Below, piece after piece: positions 14,979-23,631 of a DNA stretch of 45,868 bases (its first letter is position 1; every line of letters begins with the position of its first letter). This DNA comes from Caldilinea sp. CFX5 (GTDB lineage Bacteria; Chloroflexota; Anaerolineae; Caldilineales; Caldilineaceae). The notes below the pieces were generated by a model that was not told where the DNA came from, searched no databases, and saw only the letters and a list, made by a program, of their open reading frames with translations. Position numbers and translations under genes: made by a program. The stretch lies in assembly GCA_021405325.1 (NCBI GenBank), contig QWII01000081.1, positions 1 to 45,868 on the forward strand, read 5' to 3'.

Positions 14979-17111
14979 ATGCCTAATAGACTGAAGAAAT
15001 CTGAAGATAGCCAGAATAATTCAAGCTGGTTGTTACGATTGTTTCGGCGCATACGCAGCAAGAAAACTGGTGATGTCATTTCTGCCGAGATTGGGGATAA
15101 TGCGCGCGGTAATGCCATCGGCAAATATATTTTCCAGAACTATATCCAGATTGGAACAGTAGTTATACCCACTTGGTTGATTGTGGGGATGACACTATTC
15201 TTACTGCTGGCCATTCCCGTTATTCTGGTCAGGTCTGCCGCACTAGGCCGGGAAATCTACCAGTGGGCAGTTGGACCTATCTATGATCCGATGGAAAATA
15301 TTTTCCGTATAGCCGTGACTGATATTGCCGTCACAGGCGGGTCAGTCAGTGAGTCAGCGGTCGAAGCAGCGGGGACTTTGGCTGATCTACTATTTGAAGA
15401 GGTGAACGAAGCTATCAAGGAGTCCGAGATCGAAAAATTTACCGATTTGAGGCATCTAAGTAAGGGTGTGGAGAATATTAAAGACTTGGCGGCTCTCGAT
15501 GTGCGCATTGCTGATATTGCCGAGCAATTGCGAGCCGATGTGGTGATCTATGGCAGCCTTGATGTTGTGCACCAGCGTTATGTGCCAGCCTTCTATATTA
15601 ACCCACGTCTCACTGGTGCCGAGGAGAGTACGGGCGACCATGCGTTTGGCTCACCCATTCACATCCCTCTGCCTCTGACAACCGATCCTGTTGGACGGTT
15701 CGCACTGCTGGACGAATTTTATCCCCGCGTACAAGCACTGGCCGAGTTTATGGCAGCCCTTGCTTTCTTCAAGACTGGTGACTATGATGCCGCTCTAAAA
15801 CAGTTGGAACAGGTACAATCTATCGAGGGTTGGCAGGACAAGGAGGGCAAGGAGATCCTCTACCTCTGGATCGGCTCAACCTACTTCCGGCGCAGTCTCC
15901 GTGGTCAGTCTCCGGCAGACTTTAGTTGCCTGGTTCCAGACAGTGCAGCCACAGACGATTTGGGCTGTACCCAAGATGCATATATGAAGGCAAATGCGCT
16001 CCATGAGTCGAGAACGGCTGGCGGGCAGTATGCGCGTGCCCACATTGGATTGGGCAACTACTGGTTGATGCAGGATTGGACAGAGCGCAATGGACAACGT
16101 GTACTGCGCTGTGCAGCTTATGACTTGGCATTGCAGGAGTATGAGCAGGCGCTGGCAGCAGCGCCTACCGCCGACAAGCGATCCTTTGCTGAACTTAAAG
16201 TGCATTACAACAAGGGTACTGCCTTCGCCACTGGCTATCGCAATGGGTGTGAGCCTCAAAACGTCTTTTATGAGGGCGCAATTGCTGCCTTTGTCAAGAC
16301 CATAGAGACTTATAAGCGTGATCCCCACGGTTGGGTGGCACGAGATATTAGCGCCCGCGCCAGTTACCAATTAGGTGTTGTATACAACTTGGCCGGTATA
16401 TATGAGTCGGCCATTGAGGCTTTCCTCCAGGTATTAACCATTAGCGAAGAGCCTCAGGGCGAATCAGAGGCTTGGCAGGCAATATACTGGAAAGCTTACG
16501 TCCAGTTGGGCCATGTTTACCTGACACTTGCAAGAGCGGGACCTAAGCCTTGGTGGCAGACATTGGGTGGCCTGCGCGCTGACTGGCGGCAGGCGCTCGC
16601 TTCGTACAGTGTGGTCATCAACGCTAAAAATAATTTACAATTTGGCCGTGAGGAGGGGCGAGATCAAGAGAATGAGATCGTCTTTGTGGCTGATGCCTAC
16701 TATGGCAAGGGTGCTGTCTATAATTTGCGAGGAGAGTATGCTAAGGCTGAGGAGTCTCTACGCGAGAGCATCCAACTAGTGGAGGAGCAAGTCGATCTCG
16801 AATTGCGTTCGACGCTAGTCTCCTTACCTTGGGTTAGCTATATAGAACTAGGCCGGACTTACGCGGGACAGGAACGTTGGACGAATGCCTTAGCGGCTTA
16901 TGATGTCGTCATTGCCGCCAGGAACAACCAACAGCGAGTGAAATTGGATCTGCTTGCCGCTGCCTACTTTGGCGCTGCTGAAATCTACCATCGTCAAGGG
17001 GATCGAGTGGCGGCGATCAATTACTATACTACGGTGATTGATCTGGTGGGAGAGACGGACCCGCTAACCCTACAGGCTCGCCATGCCCTGCTCCAACTTG
17101 ATAAGCAGTAA
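14979..17111 (+). CDS. Membrane-anchored TPR protein
   Basis: About 710 residues from the ATG at 14979; a TTG at 14964 is a weaker start. Residues 1-35 are basic. AEIGDNARGNAIGKY at 36-50 is a short Gly/Asn-rich segment. One membrane helix covers about 62-84. Next is an alpha/beta part with LRADVVIYGSLDVV followed by PAFYINPRLTGAEEST. From about 245 to the end are repeated TPR-like helices (AYYGKGAVYNLRGEYAKAEE; IELGRTYAGQERWTNALAAY). Seen: the topology and repeats. Inferred: a sensor or scaffold at the envelope, paired with the secreted SH3b protein 51 bp downstream. Codon choice and lower GC differ from neighbouring metabolic genes. Confidence 0.7.
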   Translation: MPNRLKKSEDSQNNSSWLLRLFRRIRSKKTGDVISAEIGDNARGNAIGKYIFQNYIQIGTVVIPTWLIVGMTLFLLLAIPVILVRSAALGREIYQWAVGPIYDPMENIFRIAVTDIAVTGGSVSESAVEAAGTLADLLFEEVNEAIKESEIEKFTDLRHLSKGVENIKDLAALDVRIADIAEQLRADVVIYGSLDVVHQRYVPAFYINPRLTGAEESTGDHAFGSPIHIPLPLTTDPVGRFALLDEFYPRVQALAEFMAALAFFKTGDYDAALKQLEQVQSIEGWQDKEGKEILYLWIGSTYFRRSLRGQSPADFSCLVPDSAATDDLGCTQDAYMKANALHESRTAGGQYARAHIGLGNYWLMQDWTERNGQRVLRCAAYDLALQEYEQALAAAPTADKRSFAELKVHYNKGTAFATGYRNGCEPQNVFYEGAIAAFVKTIETYKRDPHGWVARDISARASYQLGVVYNLAGIYESAIEAFLQVLTISEEPQGESEAWQAIYWKAYVQLGHVYLTLARAGPKPWWQTLGGLRADWRQALASYSVVINAKNNLQFGREEGRDQENEIVFVADAYYGKGAVYNLRGEYAKAEESLRESIQLVEEQVDLELRSTLVSLPWVSYIELGRTYAGQERWTNALAAYDVVIAARNNQQRVKLDLLAAAYFGAAEIYHRQGDRVAAINYYTTVIDLVGETDPLTLQARHALLQLDKQ

Positions 17112-17162
17112 AACAGGGACGTCGGCAACGCTATGACTATGGAACCAGAGAGGAAAAACACC

Positions 17163-18719
17163 ATGCAATGTAGTAGAAGATGGCAGATTATCTCCGTGTG
17201 TATCTGTTTCTTAGTCGTTTCGGTAGTGTGGCAGGTTGCAGGCCAAAGATCTCGTGTATACGCCGACACTCTCTGTGGCGGGAATCCATTACAGATGTCG
17301 CTCGGCGACAAGACATTACCGCAGAGTGGTAGCCAGACGCGCTGTTTTACAGTGAGTGTGCCTAGGTTAAACCAAGAGTTTAAGATCACGCTAGACGTGC
17401 AGGATAGAAATGGGCAGTATGATCTCTATATCGTACCAGGATCTCCGACTATAATTGGGGACCAGGACAAGTACAATTTGCTACCCATCCAATATTTGTC
17501 CTTGCACGGAACTTTGCGGGTAGTATCTATCCAGAATTCTTATACAGTAGCGGTTGTTCCCGTCGGTGGAACGGGAGCCAACAGCCAGTATGTGCTGGAA
17601 GTTATCGAATACAAGCCTACTGGGCAAAATGACTCATGTACTGGCGATGTATGCCTTAGCACCATCCCCGGCCCCAGTCATCTTGCAGCTTCTAGGCAGT
17701 GGGAAAGCGCCTTCGTGGCTTCTTGTCCACGTACTACGCTGACTGTTTCCTCCGTTTGGTCCGGCAAGCAGAATGTGCAACTAGCTCTCTACGCACCGAA
17801 TCGAACGCGCGTTGCTTACCAGGACGTTGGACGTCAAGTTGAACCTTATGTATGGTCGTCAACACTGCAATACACGATTCAACTGCAAGATCTCCAAACC
17901 GGCACCCGCTGGTGGGCTGTGCTCACAAATACATCGGGAGAGGGCATCACTATCTTTGACGTGACCACCCCTAAGGACGATCCCTCCTGCCTAACCGTCA
18001 CGCCAACCCCGACTCATCTTTCGCCCACAGTTACACCGGTGCATACCCAAACAGCAGAGGCACACTGCATCGTGCAAACGGATGTACTCAACGTGCGTAG
18101 CGGGCCTGGCACAGCCTATGACCCACCCCTTGGAAGCGTGGTTCGGGGAATGGAGCTGCGTATGTTGTCCCGAAATTTCGACAGCACCTGGATTGAAGTC
18201 ATGGCACTCTCTACCGGTCTGCGCGGTTGGGTGAGCGGCAACAATCGGTTTATCTCCTGTAATCCAGCAATCAGCAGCTTGCCCTTGTCCACGCCAAGTG
18301 CTACGCCCGCACTACCCAGTGACATGATGTCTACGGCACTTTTTCTGCGTCCTGCCTGTGGTAATTCCTTTAACGTACAAACGGGGATACCCATCAATCT
18401 GAGCTACGGAGCTTGGGCTAACCGTGGCTTTGACCGCACGAACAGCAATCAGGAAAGCGTCCAGATCGAACTCAGGATCGATGGTCAGGCGTTCCAGGGA
18501 CAGAGCATTCAATCTCCCGTAGCAGACCTGGGAGTAGGAACCTGCGGGAGCGATTACCAGGACTCCTATTGGCTCTACCATACTATCACGCTGGCGGGAT
18601 TGTCACCCGGCACCCACAGGGTGCAGGTTATCTACCGATTCTTATATCCCATTGAGGATGGGTACGGGGACTCCTACAGTCAGCCCTTTACACAGCAATA
18701 TACGCTGATCGCCAAATGA
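17163..18719 (+). CDS. Secreted SH3b-domain protein with Thr/Pro linkers
   Basis: 518 residues from the ATG at 17163, with GAGAGGAAAA upstream; a frame from 17133 would add ten. Residues 1-35 form a signal peptide (basic start, hydrophobic ISVCICFLVVSVVW, likely cleavage after VYA). Two beta-rich regions follow (about 40-160 and 170-270), then the low-complexity linker TVTPTPTHLSPTVTPVHT. An SH3b domain spans about 302-368 (VLNVRSGPGTAYDPPLGSV; RGWVSGNNRF), then a second linker and a C-terminal beta domain. Bacterial SH3b domains bind wall or surface polymers. With the preceding TPR protein it likely forms an envelope module; the function is not known. Confidence 0.7.
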   Translation: MQCSRRWQIISVCICFLVVSVVWQVAGQRSRVYADTLCGGNPLQMSLGDKTLPQSGSQTRCFTVSVPRLNQEFKITLDVQDRNGQYDLYIVPGSPTIIGDQDKYNLLPIQYLSLHGTLRVVSIQNSYTVAVVPVGGTGANSQYVLEVIEYKPTGQNDSCTGDVCLSTIPGPSHLAASRQWESAFVASCPRTTLTVSSVWSGKQNVQLALYAPNRTRVAYQDVGRQVEPYVWSSTLQYTIQLQDLQTGTRWWAVLTNTSGEGITIFDVTTPKDDPSCLTVTPTPTHLSPTVTPVHTQTAEAHCIVQTDVLNVRSGPGTAYDPPLGSVVRGMELRMLSRNFDSTWIEVMALSTGLRGWVSGNNRFISCNPAISSLPLSTPSATPALPSDMMSTALFLRPACGNSFNVQTGIPINLSYGAWANRGFDRTNSNQESVQIELRIDGQAFQGQSIQSPVADLGVGTCGSDYQDSYWLYHTITLAGLSPGTHRVQVIYRFLYPIEDGYGDSYSQPFTQQYTLIAK

Positions 18720-18770
18720 CATATTTGAAGTTCTGGTAGTTTACATCGTGTGTTCAAAGATCCAACTGCT

Positions 18771-18847
18771 GTTACGCGCCCGGGAACCCCGCCATCTATG
18801 GCGGCTGACCGGCAGGATGCCAGCGTTCCAAGGAGAGACTGCGTAAC
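18771..18847. repeat. REP-like element copy 2
   Basis: Outer arms GTTACGC (18771-18777) and GCGTAAC (18841-18847), with inner CGCCAT/ATGGCG and a GGGAACC..GCGTTCC pair. On the opposite strand the core matches the 10186-10301 element (CGCCATC..GGCGGC..CCGGCAGGATGCC). It follows the SH3b gene. Confidence 0.6.
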
Positions 18848-18977
18848 ATCAGAACCCAAAAACGCGAGACGAAAAACCCATTTGCATGGGCGACTTACCC
18901 TTTTTTGGGGCCAATGTCCAGTTAATCATTTGATCGCGCAGGGTGGAAGATATTGACATACGGCTTTGGCGACAAAT

Positions 18978-19388
18978 TTAGTGTTCTGTGTTTAGGAAAA
19001 TTTTGTACCCGTGTCGAGCCAACACCGCAAATGCTTCTGCTTTCCGTAACATAACTAGTTCCGCCTCATTGAAGAGTCGTGATAGTGTCGTCTGTTCACC
19101 TAGGGTTAAAGCTCGTTCTTTTTGTAGATTTGCCAGTTGTTCCAGTTGTCGCTGGCGATTTTTATCCATCTGGCTGTGCGCAACTTCCCAAAGTTTTGTA
19201 TCACTCGCTAGACTCATAGCGCGAAATTCTGTTCGCAGTTCGTCCGGCAAATCAACTTCTAGCTCTGGGAGGGTAAGCGCCACGGATTGGGTTAGAACTT
19301 CATCCTGTGTCATTGCTGTCGCATGGGCTGCTTCTTGGATACGAACATAGATCGTATCTGGCAAGGTGACTGTAATTGTTGTTGCCAT
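18978..19388 (-). CDS. RHH-type antitoxin-like protein, no toxin partner visible
   Basis: 136 residues. The N-terminus TITVTLPDTIYVRIQEAAHA, then TMTQDEVL-like helix text (AMTQDEVLTQSVALTLPEL), fits a ribbon-helix-helix DNA-binding fold (residues about 4-45). The remainder is charged and helical (QMDKNRQRQLEQLANLQKE). Such proteins are usually type II antitoxins whose partner is a PIN or other RNase gene. No toxin is encoded within 1.5 kb on either side, so it is an orphan or a stand-alone repressor. The palindrome at 19413-19429 lies between promoter and start, suggesting autoregulation. Confidence 0.6.
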   Translation of the reverse strand: MATTITVTLPDTIYVRIQEAAHATAMTQDEVLTQSVALTLPELEVDLPDELRTEFRAMSLASDTKLWEVAHSQMDKNRQRQLEQLANLQKERALTLGEQTTLSRLFNEAELVMLRKAEAFAVLARHGYKIFLNTEH

Positions 19389-19412
19389 TTTCGCCTCTTG
19401 TCTCTAGGCAAT

Positions 19413-19447
19413 TTGGGGAACATCCCCAACGCATGTTGTTGATTATA
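19413..19447 (-). promoter_or_regulatory. Promoter and palindromic operator of the RHH gene
   Basis: On the minus strand TATAAT lies at 19442-19447. Immediately downstream, at 19413-19429, is TTGGGGAACATCCCCAA, a perfect 7-bp dyad with a 3-nt centre, about 25 nt before the ATG. A binding site there would block initiation. The -35 is weak. Confidence 0.5.
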
Positions 19448-19545
19448 GCACACCTCATGATGAATTACTATTCGATCTCCCTTTTGTATAGCAACTTTGA
19501 GGGCTTGCTACGAGCGGTGATCTATGTACGTGGCGCCACAACAAT

Positions 19546-20364
19546 CTATTCTTGACAACCCTCTTGCAGGCAGCCGACCACTTGCGCCGTGCTGGTCAAC
19601 CCGGCGCGATCGACAGCGATGACTTGCAATTCGATGGCGCGCCCTTCCAGCCGCCAGCCATTGTCTTCGACCCGCAATTCGCCCTCTCCTTTCTTTTTGA
19701 AGCGTAGATCAATCTGCTCACCATTTTGCACAATGATCCCGCCGTAGGCGTTGATCTGGTCGAGGAGCGCTTGTGGATCGGGGGCTTTGATTTCCAGTTG
19801 CTTATTGGTGAATTTGATCTCCGTCTTGCGTCCTTCTTTCTGCTTGATCTTGCGTTCCTGGTCGCTAGGTGGCAGCTTGAGAATAATCAATGTGTCCTGT
19901 AAGGCATTTTCCAGGTCGGTAGCGGTGACTTGAATCTGGAAGATGCCGGCTTCCCGGTCGTCGTCAATATCAATGGGAACCAGGGCGGCTTGCACCACCG
20001 GCGGCTGGTTGACCGGTGGGGCGGGCGTTGCGGTGGGTAATGGCGTGTCAGTCGGCAGGGGCGTTGCCGTTGGTGATGGCGAGGGGACAGCCGTATCGGT
20101 TGGCGGCAAGGGTGGAATGGCTGTGGGCGAGGGAGGGAGCGTCGCCGTTGCTGTTGCCATCGGTGTGGCGGTAAGCGTAGCGAGTGTGGTTGGGGTAGCA
20201 GGGACAGTCGGTGTATTTGCTTGGGCCACCGCCACCGGTGTTGAGGTAGGCGATGGTTGATAGCCAAAGAAGGTTTGAAAACCGGCAAAACCGGCGATGA
20301 TCAGGGCCAGCACGAAGACAAACGAAAACCAGCCCTCGTAGCGGCGCAGTAAAGATAAAAACAT
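19546..20364 (-). CDS. Membrane-anchored protein with long Thr/Pro/Ala linker
   Basis: 272 residues. A single membrane helix lies at about 13-32 (FSFVFVLALIIAGFAGFQTF). A low-complexity Thr/Pro/Ala/Ser linker runs about 36-118. The extracytoplasmic domain (about 118-272) is rich in beta strands and charged residues (QVTATDLENALQDTLIILKL; IELQVIAVDRAGLTSTAQVV) and ends with two cysteines (CLQEGC), possibly a disulfide. The architecture is common among Chloroflexota surface proteins; no family was recognised. It is convergent with nothing and its partner is unknown. Confidence 0.65.
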   Translation of the reverse strand: MFLSLLRRYEGWFSFVFVLALIIAGFAGFQTFFGYQPSPTSTPVAVAQANTPTVPATPTTLATLTATPMATATATLPPSPTAIPPLPPTDTAVPSPSPTATPLPTDTPLPTATPAPPVNQPPVVQAALVPIDIDDDREAGIFQIQVTATDLENALQDTLIILKLPPSDQERKIKQKEGRKTEIKFTNKQLEIKAPDPQALLDQINAYGGIIVQNGEQIDLRFKKKGEGELRVEDNGWRLEGRAIELQVIAVDRAGLTSTAQVVGCLQEGCQE

Positions 20365-20649
20365 AGGTTATTTCCGTTGTTGCAATTGTCAGTTAGCGCC
20401 GGTGCGCGGGAGGACAGGCCACCGGCAAGGGGCAATCGTAATTGAGAGGTAAGAAAATGTCAAATTAATAACGCTTATTCCGGCAGGTACGCTTCGTCGT
20501 AGAGCCGACTCAGTCGGGAGGTGGGCACAAGTGTTGCCACTGGGAACGATCAGTTGCCTACCTCCCGGAGGTCTGGCCCCCTGCCGCTTGCGTAAGTCCT
20601 AAACGAGTAGGCGCATTGTACAGCAGCAATACGCCTACTTCTCCGTCGA
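20365..20649. other. Gene-poor gap with repeat words and possible gene debris
   Basis: No gene. The minus strand near 20475-20520 reads SRLSRLYDEAYLPE followed by a stop, which looks like the C-terminal tail of a lost gene; this is weak evidence. Loose inverted GGGAGGTGGGCA / TTGCCTACCTCCC arms lie near 20517-20570. The word CTTGCGTAAGTCCT at 20587-20600 is shared with the arm at 10288-10301. Confidence 0.3.
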
Positions 20650-20875
20650 TTAAATACATCCCGGTTGTGATGACCCGCGCACAAGCAAGGAATCGTTTTG
20701 CGCCGGATCGCCGGTGTAGCGACAGTGGGCGCTGACATAGTGGGTAGCATAGCCGCGCCGCCGTCGCTCCGACAAGTTGAGCCGGCTACAGTGGAGAATC
20801 AGGCTCCAGCAAATTTTCGACAATCAGAAAGCCGTCCTGCCAGAACTGTTCCACCTGCTGTGGCGCAAGTTTCAT
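20650..20875 (-). pseudogene. Phytanoyl-CoA dioxygenase (PhyH)-like pseudogene with internal deletion
   Basis: Minus strand from the ATG at 20875: MKLAPQQVEQFWQDGFLIVE then NLLEPDSPL and a stop (20786-20788). This is the typical N-terminus of PhyH-family Fe(II)/2-oxoglutarate dioxygenases. In a second frame the region down to the stop at 20650 encodes LSERRRRGYATHYVSAHCRY then TGDPAQNDSLLVRG, which matches the family C-terminus. The central portion of roughly 200 residues, with the metal ligands, is missing. So the gene has lost its middle and shifted frame. Family assignment rests on recognising both termini, not on a search. Confidence 0.65.
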
Positions 20876-20989
20876 CGCTGTCGCTCCTTGTCTTTTTACC
20901 GCGCTGTATGTAAACCCTGATCATTCTAGGATAGATCGACGCTGCGGCTTTGTCAAACAGAGAAAACTGGTGGGAGTGTGTAGGGGCGT

Positions 20990-21040
20990 ACCCTTGCGGT
21001 CGCCCCCGGTTCCCCAGCGAGCATGGGCGGCCGCAAGGGT
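20990..21040. repeat. GC-rich inverted repeat (ACCCTTGCGG type)
   Basis: Arms 20990-21005 (ACCCTTGCGGTCGCCC) and 21025-21040 pair at 15 of 16 positions around a 19-nt loop. The rest of 20876-21266 holds no gene; the last 80 bp carries the leader of the binding-protein gene. Confidence 0.75.
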
Positions 21041-21266
21041 CGGTGGCCTTCTAGGCGCCTACGAGATAATTACCGGTTTATTTTCGTAACGTTCATCAGT
21101 CTTTACTCCCAAACGCGAGCGCCCCCTTTTTTTTAGCAGTTTGACAGTACAGCATAGCCTGTGTATGATTAAGCTGTTTCCCAGAATTTATACGATTATC
21201 CGACAGTTGGTTAGCAGGCTATATCGCAACCATTCGCACAAGTAAAGAGAACCAAGGAGGAACGCA

Positions 21267-22610
21267 ATGAGCCGACAACAGTTGAGCCGACGTGATTTTC
21301 TACGCGCCTCTGGGTTGGGCGCAGCAGGGGTAGTCTTGGCTGGTTGTGTTGCGCCCCAGGGCGCGGCCCCGGCAGCGGAGAGCGGCGGCGCTGCACCGGC
21401 GGCGGAAACCGTGGAGCTACGTTTTGCCACCGACTGGATCGAGGGCGCCCGTGGTGCGACCATTGAAACCGCCATGAAGCTCTGGGCCGAGCAGAACCCC
21501 GACAAAAAGGTCACCCTGGAACCCATCGGCGGCGACTACTTTGACCGCCTGCTCATTCAATTCTCCGGCGGCACGGTGGCTGATGTGATTCTCTTTGAAG
21601 GGGTGCTGGGGCTGGAATTTATTAACGAAGGGCTGATTATCGACATCGCGCCCACCCTTGATGCGCTGGGTATCGATCAAGCCAAGTGGCGACCGGGGGC
21701 GGTGCATATCTTCAAACAGGAGAACAAGGTCTTCGCCATCCCCTTCCAACTGACGCCGGCGATCTGGATCTATAACAAAACGCTCTTTGAAGACAAGGGC
21801 GCGCCCCTGCCTGATGCCACCTGGGACTGGACCAAGGTATTGGAAGTAGCGCAACAGTTGACCGATGCGCCCAACACCTACGGTCTGTGGACGCGGGTCG
21901 ATATGTTCCACCAGTTTGGCACAATGGGTTTAACCAACAGCGACCAGCACTGGGTAACAGAAGACCTCAAGCACACCAACTGGGATGATCCCGGCTTTGC
22001 CGAGGCGATCCGCTGGAACATTGAGTCGGTGCAGACAACCAATGTGTCGCCGCCGCCGGCCGATGTGGAAGGGCTGTTGACCGCCGGTGTCACCAACCTC
22101 TTTGCCACGGGCAAAATCGGCATGACCCGCGGGAACGCCGGTTCGATTGGTTCTTTCAAAGGGTCGATTGGCGACCGCTTTGAATGGGACATTATGCCGA
22201 CGCCCAAAGGCCCGCGCACCGGCAAGGGGGGCGGTATGTGGAATGACCAGCCCCATGTGGTGACGGCCAATGCCCTCAAGAACAATGTGGTCGAGCAGGC
22301 CACGCAACTGGTGGTTTTCCTGGCCAGTGATGAGGTGCAGGAGATTATTGCCACTGATCGCGGTTCGATGCCCACGGTCGCCGCCATCCAGGAAAGTGAG
22401 ACCTACCTGGCCGCACCACCCAATAGTATGCAGGTGGTGGTGGATGAGTTGAAGACAATGGTCGGTCCGCTCTATTTCCCGAATTGGTTGGAGTGGTTCC
22501 AAACCGCCAACAAAGAATTTGAACTGGGCTTGATCGGCGAACGGAGCGTCGATGAGACCATTGAAGCAATGGTAACGGAATGTGACAAGATTCTGGCGAA
22601 GATTGCCTAG
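21267..22610 (+). CDS. Carbohydrate ABC transporter substrate-binding lipoprotein
   Basis: 447 residues. The start is set by AAGGAGG about eight bases upstream. The N-terminus combines a twin-arginine motif (SRRDFLRAS) with a lipobox ending at Cys27 (VLAGC), so export is by Tat and the protein is lipid-anchored. A short Ala/Pro/Gly linker follows, then the cluster-B binding-protein fold (ELRFATDWIEGARGATIETA; AIPFQLTPAIWIYNKTLFED). It delivers a sugar-type solute to the two permeases encoded next. No ATPase is in the operon; family members often share a genome-wide MsmK/UgpC-type ATPase. The specific sugar cannot be read. Confidence 0.92.
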   Translation: MSRQQLSRRDFLRASGLGAAGVVLAGCVAPQGAAPAAESGGAAPAAETVELRFATDWIEGARGATIETAMKLWAEQNPDKKVTLEPIGGDYFDRLLIQFSGGTVADVILFEGVLGLEFINEGLIIDIAPTLDALGIDQAKWRPGAVHIFKQENKVFAIPFQLTPAIWIYNKTLFEDKGAPLPDATWDWTKVLEVAQQLTDAPNTYGLWTRVDMFHQFGTMGLTNSDQHWVTEDLKHTNWDDPGFAEAIRWNIESVQTTNVSPPPADVEGLLTAGVTNLFATGKIGMTRGNAGSIGSFKGSIGDRFEWDIMPTPKGPRTGKGGGMWNDQPHVVTANALKNNVVEQATQLVVFLASDEVQEIIATDRGSMPTVAAIQESETYLAAPPNSMQVVVDELKTMVGPLYFPNWLEWFQTANKEFELGLIGERSVDETIEAMVTECDKILAKIA

Positions 22611-22628
22611 CGTTGGGTGACGTTATGG

Positions 22629-22650
22629 GCCGAGGGTTCAAACCCTCGGC
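22629..22650. repeat. Short perfect inverted repeat inside the sugar-transport operon
   Basis: GCCGAGGGTT (22629-22638) and AACCCTCGGC (22641-22650) with a 2-nt loop, between the binding-protein gene and the first permease. It could attenuate permease expression relative to the binding protein. Confidence 0.6.
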
Positions 22651-22689
22651 TACCCTCAGCCGTCGCTCCGCGACTGACAGGAACAGAGT

Positions 22690-23631
22690 ATGAGCAGCGC
22701 ACAGATGACGCAACGCATTACGCAACCGCGACGGTTTCTCCGTTGGCCGCGCGTCCGGCGACGGGAGTGGCAGGGGTTGCTCTATGTCGCCCCGTGGCTG
22801 ATTGGCTTTCTGATCTTTATTGTCTATCCCTTCATCTGGTCGATCCAGTTGAGTTTTATGGAGTGGAAGGGGATTGGCACGCCCAAATATATTGGCGTCG
22901 AGAATTACGTCAATCTCTTTACTGATGATGAGCCTTTTCTGATTAGCATCCGCAACACGCTGGTCTATACCGCTGTCCATGTGCCGGGGGTGATGGTGCT
23001 GGCCTTTCTGGTGGCGCTGTTGCTCAATGAGCGGGTGCGCTTTATGCCCCTCTTTCGCACGCTATTTTACCTGCCCTCTGTCACCAGTGGCGTGGCGACG
23101 GTGGTGCTGTGGGTCTGGATCTTGCATCCGACCGGCTTGCTCAATCGGCTGTTGGCGCTTGTTGGCATTGACGGTCCCAACTGGTTTGGCTCCACCACCT
23201 GGGCCTTGCCGGGCTTGATCCTCATGAGTCTCTGGAACATCGGCGGCGATATGGTCATCTACCTGGCCGGCTTACAAGGGGTGCCAAAACAGCTTTATGA
23301 AGCTGCTGAAATTGATGGCGCTAACGCCTGGCAACGGGTGCGCTATGTCACCCTGCCGATGATGACGCCGTCGATCTTTCTCACCCTGATCCTGGGCATT
23401 ATCGGCAGCTTTCAGGTCTTTACTGCGGCGTTGGTCGCCACCGAGGGCGGGCCGGGCTACTCGACGCTCTTTGTCTTGCTCCATATCTACTACAATGCCT
23501 TTCGCTATTTTCGCATGGGCTATGCCTCGGCGCTGGCGTGGGTGCTCTTTGTGATCATTATGCTCTTTACGATCATCCAATTCTGGCTGGCGAATCGCTG
23601 GGTCTACTATGAAGGAGAGCAGCGCGCATGA
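22690..23631 (+). CDS. Sugar ABC transporter permease, MalF/UgpA type
   Basis: 313 residues with six predicted membrane helices, the first at about 32-55. The cytoplasmic EAA loop that docks the ATPase is YEAAEIDGANAWQRVRYVTL with PMMTPS following, at about residues 197-222. This is the first of two inner-membrane subunits of the CUT1-type importer. It overlaps the next gene by 4 bp, so translation is coupled. Confidence 0.92.
   Translation: MSSAQMTQRITQPRRFLRWPRVRRREWQGLLYVAPWLIGFLIFIVYPFIWSIQLSFMEWKGIGTPKYIGVENYVNLFTDDEPFLISIRNTLVYTAVHVPGVMVLAFLVALLLNERVRFMPLFRTLFYLPSVTSGVATVVLWVWILHPTGLLNRLLALVGIDGPNWFGSTTWALPGLILMSLWNIGGDMVIYLAGLQGVPKQLYEAAEIDGANAWQRVRYVTLPMMTPSIFLTLILGIIGSFQVFTAALVATEGGPGYSTLFVLLHIYYNAFRYFRMGYASALAWVLFVIIMLFTIIQFWLANRWVYYEGEQRA

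Noticed and set aside
20550..20913. Short open frames on both strands
   Set aside because: They are other-frame readings of the PhyH pseudogene and its flanks.
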